Shown here: piece by piece, positions 23,687-34,952 of the stretch
Layout: each line of letters begins with the position of its first letter
Numbering within the stretch: position 1 is the first letter of the stretch
NCBI GenBank assembly: GCA_024449915.1
Contig: JAMZAV010000026.1
Location: forward strand, 434,001 to 498,000
Direction: 5' to 3'
Source of the DNA: Sweltsa coloradensis
Lineage: Eukaryota > Arthropoda > Insecta > Plecoptera > Chloroperlidae
DNA: 64,000 bases
Translations under genes and position numbers: made by a program
The notes under the pieces: model-generated
Told to the model about the DNA's origin: nothing
Seen by the model: only the letters and a program-made list of their open reading frames with translations
Databases searched by the model: none

Positions 23687-25900
23687 TGTATGTGCCAAAT
23701 TTCAAGATGGGGGTGCAATGGGTTTAGATTCTGTAGCTAAATGAATACTGGAAAATGTTTAAAATGCTGTATTTCCTGTCTTTAAATTTTCTTTTAACTT
23801 TGCTCAGTAGTAGGAGCCTACTCATTAATTACCGGTACCCTGTAAGTAGACATAAATTTAAAGTAGGCCTACATAGGCAGCATTACAGTAAGATATGTTT
23901 ATAAAGGTTATGCCTACCCCATTCCAATAAATTATGGTTTCCAACTTGTGAGCTTAATTTAACTTAATGTCTGCTTGAGATGTTTCACTCTTGCTCAGTG
24001 AATACACTCGTCCTGTCATAGTTGTCGACTTGTCGGGTCAATTTTTGTTAGTAGGGGCACTGTTAGGATATCTTGTATCTGCGGGTATGAGGACAATGAT
24101 GAAGGCCCATGTGGATGAAGAAAGCTTAATGCCACCTCTTTCTTATTATCGTCAGTTGAAATAACACACAATGCCCACTAGTGGCCATCGTACACACATG
24201 TCACCAAACCACGTACATCTTCAAGCTGAAACTTGGTCTCCAAAATTGACACATACTCAACTTTAACGTGCGTTGAAAAAGAAAAGATTTTCGTGGCTAC
24301 AGTAATGTTTGAAATTGGTATCAAGCAATGTAATTTCTGAGTGCCAGAGATCATGCTAGCAGCCGAAAACCGTTCTTTGAGGCTTCACCGTTCTGCTCAA
24401 ACCATCACAAGCACCTTTCCCGTGGGAAGTGGCCAAAAAATGCCACTCTGCAGCAATAGCCTACCATGAAAATCCTCTTTATGTAGACAAAGATTTACGA
24501 AGTTCTTTCGGTTTTTATATTGGGCTGCAGAGCCATCAGAAAAGTAAAATATTTTCTTTACTGCCCCAGGGGTCTTGTTTCTAAAAATTCTATTAACTTA
24601 GTAGTTTGAAAAAGGTGAATGGCCACAGTATCATGGCAAAGACATTCTGAAATTATTACAAAACTTAGGCCCTACATGTTTTGTCTCACCATTCTCATTG
24701 TAGTATGCCACAAAAGGATGAATTGTGGCTTGGGCATTGTTCCAATTGTATCCTTAGGCTGCATCTTGCAAAACAAACGAGTAATTTTCCACAAAGTCAC
24801 AAAACACAAATTCCTCATCTTCCAGCTGTTTTTTTTTGTGTTTGAAATTCTGATTGCTGCCTTGCAATGAAAGAGTTTCGCTTCAAATTAATCAACTTAT
24901 CACAAAAAACATCAACAAATTCTTCGTCCAATTTAGTTAATGTTTCAAGATTGCAGCGATCTACAGACACCCACTGTTTATACGTTATGTTTTCAATCAT
25001 TTCCCGGTCCATGATATCTAGCAAATTGTTCTTCAACAGTGTTGCACCAGGGCAGTGAGGACAGTCCGATAAATAACACTGTGGCACTAGGGTGACCAGA
25101 CGTCCCGAAAAATGCGGGACAGTCCCGAATTTGACGCAATAGGGAACTAGCCTTGGTCTCAAATTCACGTTTTTCATTTTTTATTATTTATAGAACACAG
25201 TTAAATAAACTTCACAAATGAAAGATTTTTTTTTAAAAAAATCATCCGTGGTAACTACGGGGGTACAAAGTTATAGGGGTTTTTGAACCCCCGCGCAAAC
25301 GCTCGTTCTTGGTTCAACTGCGTTACGTAGCTTGCAGCATGCTCATCGTTGTAGTTTGTATAAATACTACAACAACAACAACAAAAGCTCGACGAGCGGC
25401 CGTGCGCGGCAGCGAAGCCTAGAGGCAATCCAGTGGACCGTGCTCATCAATAATCGGACTATTTTGACAACAACACGAACGATGACAAAGATGACGACCA
25501 TGTGATTTTGACAGTGCGTCTACCCGACCTTGACTAGAAAGCGATTTATTTCTCATTAGTGGGAAAGAGCCACTGGTTATTTCTCTATGGTACAGTCATT
25601 CAAGGCTGCGCTAGGCTAGGCCCTCCGCCCTAGGCTGTGTCTTTGCCCTAGGTTAGGTAAACCAATTCTATAAAATGTCCATTTGGATGCCCTAGACACA
25701 GCCCTCTATGACACAGCCTAGCCTAGGTAGGGCTAGGCCGAGGCATTTCCTGTATCCTTAGCCAAGTTTTTTTAGGTTGATGATGATGATATCATTTATA
25801 TCATTGATGTTTGGTAGGGCTTTAGATTTTATATTTAAATATGCGCCTAGACCTGGGCGTAGTGATAGGCCTACCTCGGCCCTAGGTCCTAAGGGCCTAG

Positions 25901-26087
25901 GTCTACCAAGAGGGCAAAGGCTACCACTGTAGAAACACCGGAGAAGATCATTTTATACACGTGCCAAAAGAACCAAACGACAAACAAGGCAAAAAGAATT
26001 GTTCAAAGCTGCAGCACGAGAATGTTTTGAGGAGGACGCCCCCTCTACAAAATTCATTCTACTGTTGTGAAGACCACTTTGATGCAA
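25901..26087 (+). pseudogene. THAP-domain-like exon remnant
   Basis: A stop-free stretch of 62 codons follows an AG and reads GYHCRNTGEDHFIHVPKEPN...SFYCCEDHFDA. A Cys before the start of an FIHVPK block and a final C-x2-H (CEDHF) fit the end of a THAP zinc finger (C2CH), a DNA-binding domain of P-element, Kolobok and THAP12/hAT-related transposases. The usual Trp is replaced by Cys and the N-terminal CxxxC is not found. The donor-like GTAAAT at its end belongs to a palindrome arm. Confidence 0.5.
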
Positions 26088-26355
26088 GTAAATATTATTA
26101 ATTGGTCTACTAGCTTTTTAATTCACAAGTGAATTTCCTATAAGCTTCTGTTAGGCTCCGGCCAAATATTCTCGCAGCAAAATTTGCCTTGGGATTATAA
26201 GTCTAGGGCCTAAACCTAAGAGGCGTTTTCTCGCATGGGAGAATGTCACAAATTCAATTTTTTAAATATTTCCCCTCGAGAAAATGAGTTACGTATTAGG
26301 CTTATAATAATCCCGAGGTAAATTAGAAGCTCATAGGAAACTAACCTGCGAAATA

Positions 26356-26556
26356 AAAAAGTACTAGGTAGACCAATTAATATCATTTACATACATGAAA
26401 GTGGTATTCACAACGGTAAAGTGAATTTGCAGCGGTAGGCTAGAGGCCCTACGACTCCTTGACATATTCTCGTCTTGTTGCGTTTAACCATTATTTTCAC
26501 CTGTTTAGTTCTTTTTGGCACATATATAAATACTTTCTCCGGTGTTTCTAGAGTGG
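26356..26556 (-). pseudogene. inverted partner of the THAP-like remnant
   Basis: The minus strand repeats AGAAACACCGGAGAA, ATGTGCCAAAA and a terminal TGTGAATACCACTTT that corresponds to C-E-Y-H-F. It mirrors 25926-26123, with the axis of symmetry near 26238 and matching loops (CTATAAGCTTCT and AGAAGCTCATAGG). The two arms have diverged and are out of register by one base near the GGAGAA block. Confidence 0.5.
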
Positions 26557-28571
26557 TGTTTAAACACATTGGTACCTTATACCTTTTATAAAGCGTCATT
26601 TCTTTTAAAATCAATCAAAAGGATCATTAAGAAACAATAGCAGGAATGACAGCAGGCAAAGTGACGGCAACTGTCTGCTAGGATGTGTTTGACCCACCGC
26701 CGACTGGATGGTAGAATATCTACCATTTATATCTAGATAGCGGTGCGCCTTTGGGTCTGCGCTAGGCTGCGGTCAGCAGTCTGACGTCACACTACTTTTC
26801 GTGTTGTCTTTTGGCGGGAAGCCAGATTCAAATTTCAGCGTTAAATATTGAGAAAAGTATTAACCTTAGACAAAAAAAAACTTTTATGTTATTTTTTTTT
26901 AGATGTTATCTTTAACATATTCGATTTCTGGAATGAAGGCTAGTTCCCTATTGTCCCGCGTCCCGAAATATTTCATTTCGGGACGCCTTTTGTCCCGAAA
27001 TTGGTAAATTCACAATTTTATTTTATTTGCTTTTCAAAAATTTAGAAAATTAGAAATTTCAACTAGAAAATAAAAACAAAAAAGCAATTACGAGACGAGA
27101 AACTATAACTAATTAACTATTAATTATATATTTATTAATTAGAATATATAATTAAATAAAAAAATATAATAATTAATAGAACTATTAATTATAATTAATT
27201 ATAGTTAATTATAGTTTGTAATAAACTGTTATTGAATTTATATCTTGAAAAAAAATCCCTTACTTAGGCCTACTCCCAAATTTCCAAGCCCCAAAACTCA
27301 ATAGGCCTACCTACCTAATAATTCTTGCCAGTGTTCGATTTCATTTAGGTTTTCTGGTTTTTGACTACACAAACGACAGTGGACCTTTCAGTATTAAATT
27401 CAGTTCGATATTTTTCCTGGAACGCTCAGAAATCACTCCACAAACCCGTATTTTAAAAATGTTCGCCTGCGGCGCTATTGTTGGGGGGCTCGCCCCCCAA
27501 ACCCCCCGGCTGTTTTCGCCTGGAAGAGTGTCCCGAAATTCACTCCTGGCCATCTGGTCACCCTATGTGGCACAGGTGAATCGCACATCATAGTTGCTAA
27601 GCAGTCTTGGTAGGATTTTAATGGGACATTGTCTTTTTTCATGAGTTCTGGGATTCATGAATCATGACAAGATGGCTGACTCACTTGATGTCACATGACA
27701 CTATTGCCACCTAATTGGCAACAAATTGAAACACAACTATTTGAATTCTAAGATGTTAATAGGCCTACAAATGTTAAAATTAAAGTTTGGGAAAAACTGC
27801 ATTTTAAACATTTTCCTTGATTTAGCTACAGAATCTAAAACCATTACACCCCATCTTGAAATTTGGCACATACATAGAACTTGCATCAAAGATCAAGCCA
27901 TCCCTCCCCCCCTTTTTTCAAAGATACCTGAAATATTCAAGGTCAAAACATACGCTGTAGCACAATAGAAATAGCATATGAATTGCTCAAACCAATGTTT
28001 AAAGTAGTTAGGCCTATTATGGATAGATTTTTGCAACAGCTTTTAAATGACATATGGAAGAGCTTTCTAGGACAAATAGTTTCAGAGCTACTGCATTTAC
28101 CGCTAAAGCACGCGAACCCAAATTTGAGTTTATGGGCAATATTTGACTGGCTATAACTCAAAAAGTATTTAGCCCGAACGTAGAGACCTTACATTTTTGA
28201 TTAATAGTATTTTTGGGGGTATTAACTAAAAAAAATGAAAATCATGAAAATCTGAGTCAGTGAAGTTTTTTCATGGGTTGATTTGACATGGAATGACCCA
28301 ATAGGCATATTAATCAAATTATCACAAGGGCAAGTGGTTACCTTCAAGCTTTCACATTGATCTTAGCTAGAAGCATGCACACATGTAGACTACATTGTCT
28401 GAGCTGCTCTGCCTAATGTTTTCTAGATAGAAATGTTACCGTTATTTGGGGCCCTAGGCGCCGTGAAATTTCAGAGACCATATTCAAAATCCAGTGGCGG
28501 TGCAGATCTAGCCCTGGCTTTTTTGGGGGAGGGAAAGATATTGTTAGGCGGTTTCCCTGCTGTAGCCTAGA

Positions 28572-29608
28572 TCCCCCCCCAAATACAAAAATTTGTAAAA
28601 AAAAAAAATGGCAGCCAAGCTCTCCTTCAAGAGTCTTCGGCTGTGAAAGATGTGAGATAGGCCAAACATTTCATTCTTTCTCCCTAGTTTCGCATTGAAA
28701 AGAAGTAAGATCATTTCGCCTGTTGATGAGCGCCAAGCCAACCATTTTCGTGCTTAAAGGGGTATTTAACCGCTAAACTCAAAAAAATATATTTCATTCA
28801 GGCTAACTAGTAATGAATTTAGCTATCAACAGAAAAATTATTGGGGCCACCATGACCTCCTCAAACATGACATTTTTAGAGCTAGGTACCATTGGCAAAA
28901 ATCTCCCATAAGAAATAACATGGGGACGATCTTTATGCCCCGTGACCTTGGAGGATTTTGATCCAAAAAAATATTGGCCATTATTGACCTACTCTACAGC
29001 CTTTTCTGTAAATTCTCTATATTTTGTTTTGTAATTTGGGCAAGTAGTTCGGTCAAAATATGCTGATTACCAAGATGGGGTGTGATTTTGGAATGCATAT
29101 TTTTGCATGTTTGAGGGTATATTTGGGCACAGTTTCAAGACAGGATGTTATAAAGGGGCATTTTAGATTGATACTATGCTCTAGTATCTATGTGGACCAA
29201 AAAAGAAGCAGGTTAAAGCCGATTTAAGAAATTTCCCAAAACACCAATTTTTGCAAATTTCTGGAAGAAAAAAAAATAAAAAAATTCGTATTAAATCACA
29301 GTTACAAGATATAATTTTTTAAACGGTCATTTTAGTGTAGTATTGTGCTATAGATCACGTGGTAAAAAATATTTTTTTGGGTTTTTAGCCCCTTTAAATT
29401 TTTACTTTTTTTACCACGAAAATGGTTGGCTTGGCGCTCGTCAACAGGCGAAATGATCTTACTTCTTTTCAATGCGAAACTAGGGAGAAAGAATGAAATG
29501 CTTGGCTCAACTTCTATATCTCACAGCATTCACAGCCAAAGATTTTTGAAGGAGAGCTTGGCTGCCGTTTTTTAACAAATTTTTGTATTTGGGGGGGGGG
29601 GGGGGGGG
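28572..29608. mobile_element. fold-back element with G/C-run ends
   Basis: Arms of about 190 bp (28572-28765 and 29386-29608) share AAATACAAAAATTTGT, GGCAGCCAAGCTCTCCTTCA, AAGAAGTAAGATCATTTCGC and GCGCCAAGCCAACCATTTTC in inverted orientation. The outermost bases are an 8-nt C run on the left and an 18-nt G run on the right. The spacer ends in TTAAAGGGG and CCCCTTTAA, so a second element may be nested. Confidence 0.75.
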
Positions 29609-29758
29609 CCTTATGTTCATGTTAAAATTCTAAATGTTCTAATGTAACAAAATTTTCTTTGTTTTATCAATATTTCCAAATAAGTCATTAGTTTGCATCT
29701 AAATATCATTAATAAATCATTGTCCCAAGGTACAATCCCACGTGTCCCATGGTACATT

Positions 29759-30116
29759 ACTAGGAAAACGCTTAAGTCCTGCCGCGTTGTTGGATGAGCG
29801 TAATTGGTGCATTGAGCTGCCATGTGTTATGCGAATTTTCTGTTGTTCTGTGAAAAAATAATTTTAAGTTGAATTTTTTTTTTAAAAATTAAACTAAAAT
29901 AAATAAAAAATTACCTAACTTAAATTTTAAATTTTGTTAAGAAATCGTAATTTTAAAAAAGGAAAAAATCGTAATTTTGAAATTTTCTTAAGATATAATT
30001 ATTCGATTGCACACAAATTTTACACGAATATATTAATTCATAAAATTAAGGTTCTGTGAAAAAATCATTACAATATGATAAAGCATGCAGATGTTATAAG
30101 TTAAAGAATTATTTAA
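29759..30116 (+). repeat. ACTAGGAAAACGC repeat, 3'-truncated
   Basis: It starts ACTAGGAAAACGCTTAAG and is cut by the next copy at 30117, forming a head-to-tail series. Confidence 0.8.
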
Positions 30117-30879
30117 ACTAGGAAAAACGCTTAAGTCCCGCCGCGTTGTTGGATGAGCGTAATTGGTGCATTGAGCTGCCATGTGTTATGCGAATTTTCT
30201 GTTGTTCTGTGGCAAAATCATGACTAAGTTGAATTTTTTTTAAATTAAATTAAATTAAATTAAAAATTAACTTCATTTTTTAAATTTTTTTAACGCTTCG
30301 TAATTGTTAAAAAAAATCGTAAATTGCGATTTTTATAAGAAATAATTCTCGATTGCGCTCAAATTTAACACTAATATATTAATTTATAAAATTAAGGTTC
30401 TGCGAAAAAATCATTAAAATCGGATAAAGCATGTAGGTGTTATAAGTCAAAGAATTGTTTTAAAAAAGAAAAAAACGTAAAATTTCGATTTTCATGAGAA
30501 ATAGTTTTTTGATTGCGCTCAAATTTCACACGAATACCTTAATTCATAAAATTAAGGTTCTGTGAAAAAATGATTAAAATCGAATAAAGCATGTAGGTGT
30601 TATAAACTGAAGAAATTTTTTAAAAATCGTAAAAAATCGTAAAATTGCTATTTTAATGAGAAATAATTTTTCGATTGCGCTCAAAAACGTGGCAGCTCTT
30701 GGTTCAGAGATTTCGAAGGCCTCCATAAAATTTCATCGCAATTGGAGTATCGGTTTAGCCGGAATCGTGCTAACAGACACACAATAATACAGAAAAAAAA
30801 GAAAAAAAAAAAAACATTCCGGATTTTTTCTCCAGTGTAGTGAAATGGAATCTTCGCTTCGCTCGCTACGCTCATCCAA
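30117..30879 (+). repeat. ACTAGGAAAACGC repeat, subfamily A, full length
   Basis: It runs from ACTAGGAAAAACGCTTAAG to CGCTACGCTCATCCAA with the same interior as 10226-10990 and an 18-bp-class A-rich tract before CATTCCGGATTTTT. Confidence 0.85.
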
Positions 30880-31297
30880 AATAAAAAAAATGTAAAATTT
30901 CGATTTTCATGGGAAATAGTTTTTCGATTGCGCTCAAATTTCACACGAATACCTAAATTCATAAAATTAAGGTTCTGTGAAAAAAAATCATTAAAATCGG
31001 ATGAAGCATAGGTGTTATAAACTGAATAAATTTTTTAAAAATAAGGAAAAAATCGTAAAGTTGCGATTTTAATGAGAAATAAATTTCCGATTGCGCTCAA
31101 AAACGTGGCAGTTCTAAGTTCAGAGCTTTTGAAGGCCTCCATAAAATTTCATCGTAATTGGAGTATCGGTTTAGCCGGAATCGTGTTAACAAACACAATA
31201 ATACAAACAGAAAAAAAGAAAGAAAGAAAAACATTCCGGATTTTTTTCTCCAGTGTAGTGAAATGGAATCTTCGCTACGCTCATTACGCTCATCCAA
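30880..31297 (+). repeat. ACTAGGAAAACGC repeat, 5'-truncated
   Basis: This is a tandem continuation of 30117-30879 that begins inside the element and ends TTACGCTCATCCAA. Fusion at element ends shows that copies insert into or recombine with each other. Confidence 0.8.
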
Positions 31298-31515
31298 CCA
31301 TATTGTAGGCTACCTTGCTTGGAACATTTGCAGCATTTCATTGAGATACTCAAAATCAGATTAGGCTTGTTGTTCCAATAACTCTCAATTTTATTTTAAG
31401 TTGTCCACTAAATTTGTTAACTTTTGGTCACAAACATTATGAAATAAATTATTCATTGTTTTATGATTTAAAAAAAAAATGTGTCCCAAGGCCAAGGTAC
31501 CAGGGTCCCTTAGCC

Positions 31516-31566
31516 CTACTTGTCGAGCGTGAGAATACATGAATGTCTCGTGAAGACTCTTAAGCA
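31516..31566. repeat. solo terminus of a TTAA fold-back family
   Basis: CGAGCGTGAGAATACATGAA and GTCTCGTGAAGACTCTTAA match the terminus at 62849-62893 of the fold-back that carries a LINE. No partner end is visible nearby. Confidence 0.5.
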
Positions 31567-31569
31567 GAC

Positions 31570-33700
31570 CTAGGGAAAAGTGACTGGGGCTGACTGTTAG
31601 CCATCTGTTTTTTAATACCTCTAGGCTAGGAGCATATGGGGCAGTCCTAGATGTCTGTTTCTATGAATTAGGCTACTCAAAAAGCACTTTTTGACATTTC
31701 AAATAATTGTCTCGTACACAAAACTGGGAACTCCATTGAAAGCTAGGAAAGGGTCATGAGGCCCCAGTCACAAAGTGTCTAACTTACTATGTCAAGTTAT
31801 AACTCTTAAAACATATTAGAAAATACAATACAAATACCAACAAATAACATAAAATGATATAGTAAAGGGTGAACAAATGATAGTGAACAATAGATAAAAG
31901 GTATACAAATGATGGTGAACAATAATTTGATGACTTCCAGCATTTTGAAATGGTTCCTAATATCAATATTGAAATGTCTGGAAGTCTTCACGTCAGCCGT
32001 TTAAAAAAAAGTGTTTCAATTCTAGAGGCCTGCATTGTTTTTGTGCCATTGGACAAATAACTTTGGTATTGTGATTTCAATATAATTTTCTATTACACCT
32101 GTCACCTTATTGAGTCTTGAGGGCCATCAAAGAAATATTTCTCATAAAAATTGCTCTGAAATTTACACACTTTCATGAATGTTCTAAAAAAATAAAATGT
32201 TGATTGTTTTGAAATAAAAATAGGCTGGGCTAGGACTTGGGCTTATGATGGCTAAGTGGTGAAGTTGCATATAATTTATTGGTGGAGCACTTGTTACGAG
32301 AGATTGAAAGATAGGGGGCAGGGGCTGAGGCTACTTGATAAAATTATTTGTTACCGGTAATGGCTTTCATCGAGTGCTACTCTAAAATCTAAATTGCACT
32401 GATTTACACAATGACTTAGGTACTTTAAAATTAGTTTCTTTCCGGAGAGCAAGTCCCCTGGCCGTAGGCTTGAGGTTCCGTCGATCTAACCCTCCCTCTA
32501 TCCAATGAATCGGATTGGAGAGAATGGCACATACAGGACAGAACCAGCCAAATGGTTGTGGGGACTAGGATTTCCAGCGGCTCTAGCTTCTGAGTGAATA
32601 AAGTAGCGTATGAACCGTACAAAGACGGAAGACGGCCAAACATGATAAAATTGCGGACTGAACTTGATGACATGACTGCCTCTTATTTGCCTCTTGTGTT
32701 CGGTAGAGGCATGCTCTGGTAGCAATTCTGCCTCGGGACCTGATAGGATTTTCTGCTACGATGGGTTTTTTCGATGAGCAGGCTGCGCCCCCCCCCCCCC
32801 CCAAATTTCACTATTTCTGGACATGCAGCTGTTTTACCCCTCTCCACCATCCCATCCCAGTTTTTTTAGTCTAGAAAAAGAAAGTCAGCTTCAACAAGTT
32901 AGGCTACTATTTTATGGGAATTTTGGATGATTTGATGTTCCCTGAAAATTGCATTTCAAAACTAAAAGTCTGGAACATGTGATTTCGGGAAGGGGAGGGG
33001 GGGGGGGAGACAACACGCACCTACCCTGCATTTAGGGTATACCCATCTTATCCAATACCCGGTACTTACTGAAAAAGGTTTTTGAATCACTTAAAGCAAT
33101 GCTGTTTAAACTTGAATTACGTGCATATATTACAAAAGAAATGGAGTTGGTATTTGAAAACCAATTAGGTTACCGGTACTATTACCACTAGGCTAAATTA
33201 ATAAAAACGTCCTAGAATGTAAAACCGGGACATTTCGACGTCCCAGGTGTCTCTCGGGAAACCGGTACAAGTGCTTGAAAAGTGAAAACCAGGACTGTCC
33301 TGTGGGAAAACCGGGTCTTCTGGTCTCCCTCCCTAACTCAATTCTTTTATGTGTGATACAATATTGAATTAGCCTCGTGTTTTCGTTCTCCTATATTTTC
33401 GAGAATGGTCAGGAAACATCATGAGTTAATTTTGGGGGGTAATTTCATAAGAATTTTTTAATGAGTAACTTTTAAAATAACTTTGTTCCCGAGGAAGCGA
33501 CATCCTCATTTTGACAAAAGTAGCTTATACGGTAGCTCTACGATTACGAAGTCCCTTATTTTGGGAAACCTGCCGAAGAGCGAAGACTGACGTTATCCTA
33601 CCCTAGACTAAACTTTTTGAAATGCTATTTCAGTTCATGTAGCCTCTGCCTAGATAGTTAGCAACTTGTCCACATTATTTGTTTTATCGTGGTATGCGGG
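31570..33700. other. intron sequence, no gene seen
   Basis: This holds a C15 run at 32788-32802, a G11 run at 32997-33007 and otherwise unassigned AT-rich sequence. The small overlapping minus-strand frames at 32431-32804 have no recognisable product. Confidence 0.5.
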
Positions 33701-33925
33701 AGGTGTGGGATGCGCGCCTCCGTGTACCTCCCTCCACCCCCCGCGACAACATCGTTCACCGCCGGTCTCGTCATTCGTCCGAGAACGGCTGATAGTGCAG
33801 TCTGATAATAGCGGTCCTTGAGCTATCTGCCTGCGCATTCCTCGGCATTTGCTCGACTAGCGGTGGTGAGCGTTTATCGCAGGACAATCGCTACATTTTA
33901 GTCGCGACTCGACTCACGTTTTATC

Positions 33926-34067
33926 ATGGACGTCTTGAAGATGGATACTGGGGGGACCGAGGTGTCTTCGGTTCGAACCCGACGGCCGCGCAAACGGAGC
34001 CGGCCCTCGTCGACGTCGCGAAGTAACTACTTGCGTCAACGCAACTCCAAGAAAAGGGTTACGTTCT
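33926..34067 (+). CDS. candidate alternative first exon with RVxF-type motif
   Basis: An ATG at 33926 opens a 47-codon reading frame in a GC- and CpG-rich stretch (about 33700-34070) unlike the surrounding intron. The product is very basic (RTRRPRKRSRPSSTSRS) and ends NSKKRVTF immediately before a strong donor, T|GTGAGTACC. KKRVTF fits the RVxF class of PP1-docking motifs. The exon ends in phase 1, as exon 1 of 4E-T does, so splicing to 39867 would be in frame and start F-DDVVPE. It may instead be the first exon of an unrelated nested gene, or chance. No similarity to a known N-terminus was recognised. Confidence 0.45.
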
Positions 34068-34582
34068 GTGAGTACCTGTAAGGAAAGGTTTTGTGCTGTC
34101 TGTGGTTCCATGACGAATTAGATTTGTCCAGTTTGCCCGTCTCGTCATAGGAACTGACCGAAACGTGTGCCACGTTCAGGCCAACTAGGCATAGCTGTTC
34201 TTTGGTGATGCATAATTTTTTGACAATTTATTGCTTCTTGCTTGGTTAGTGTGCGTGAGTCTCGCATCTAAAGCATGGATTCATGTCTGCCATGCTCGTC
34301 CTATTTCATTCATACGTTTTCAAGTACAGTCTACAAACAATCTTGTATTCAGGCTTATTTTTAGGTTGTATCTGTTGTGTAGCTGTGATTAGCTCCGTTC
34401 CAATTCAATGCCTACGTGTAACACGTCATTCTAAGAGGTCGGCGATTCGATCCCAGCCACGGCCATGTCCCAGCCCCCTGGGTGGATCCCTTTAGGCCCC
34501 TAGCTAGCCGATATCTTTAGAACGTTGGCTGAATGAAAGAGGTAGGCAGGCAGGCCTCCTACTTGTAAAATATATGTATTGT

Positions 34583-34952
34583 GGGGGGGGGGGGGGGGCA
34601 TAACCTCTCTGTCAAGCATTTTGTATTTTACTAATTTTGGGCCTTGGGCAATAGTTTTACAGAACGAGCCAGGTGCAAAATTAAATTTTGATGAACGATT
34701 TCGTTAATTGTCTTCCACAGGCTGTGTCTTCCATCTAAATGATAGTAGTATCCCTTGGTAGTATCTATGGTTTGGACGATGATCCGTTTATAATCAGAAA
34801 ATCGATTTCCCTTTTTCTTGGTGAAAGACAAAGGTGTGTTGAAAGAAAGAAAACAAAATCGTTGCTTCTAATTTAATTTTGCACTTGACTAAAAGGAGCA
34901 TAATAAAGTTACTGACAGAGGGAGGTTATGTCATGCCCCCCCCCCCCCCCCC
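34583..34952. mobile_element. fold-back with poly-G ends and LINE tail
   Basis: A 16-nt G run followed by CATAACCTCTCTGTCA is mirrored by TGACAGAGGGAGGTTATG, then TCATG and a 17-nt C run. The interior minus strand (34631-34831) ends ARSVKLLPKAQN, a LINE C-terminus like those at 15.9 and 18.2 kb. Confidence 0.65.

Larger units (their letters stand above)
25088..27565. mobile_element. hAT-type element inserted in the transposase-like gene
   Basis: The ends are TAGGGTGACCAGACGTCCCG and, inverted, TAGGGTGACCAGATGGCCAG. Flanks are TGTGGCAC at 25080-25087 and again at 27566-27573, a perfect 8-bp duplication. Removing the element and one flank joins the interrupted gene in frame. Subterminal GTCCCGAAA motifs and an 18-bp inverted pair (CAATAGGGAACTAGCC at 25137 and its complement near 26935) add to the hAT look. 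No transposase is seen; the centre is a THAP-like palindrome. Confidence 0.88.
24015..27660 (-). pseudogene. decayed transposase-like gene split by a hAT insertion
   Basis: Minus-strand fragments from 27660 down to 27566 and from 25087 down to about 24015 form one broken gene. In order they show a Cys-rich part (CYLSDCPHCPG), YKQWVSVDRCNLETLTKLDE, SFIARQQSEF, FCDFVENYSFVLQDAA, WNNAQATIHPFVAYYNENG, GSAAQYKNRKNFVNLCLH and ATSHGKGACDG. I remember this motif order from uncharacterised proteins of marine invertebrates and read it as a DDD-type transposase core (D in CDF, SDG, CDG). Several in-frame stops and at least one frameshift make it inactive. Position inside the long TIRs suggests it was that element's transposase. 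Confidence 0.7.
21820..28299. mobile_element. 6.48 kb DNA transposon with long TIRs, Sola-like
   Basis: The ends GGGGCATTCCGTGTCAAATC and (inverted) GGGTCATTCCATGTCAAATC continue as inverted repeats of about 560 bp, and AATA flanks both sides (21816-21819 and 28300-28303). Long TIRs and a 4-bp duplication fit the Sola superfamily; this assignment is inference. Inside is a decayed minus-strand gene (24015-27660). The element has been hit by at least two later insertions: about 1.4 kb in the left TIR and a hAT-type element in the gene. Confidence 0.75.
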
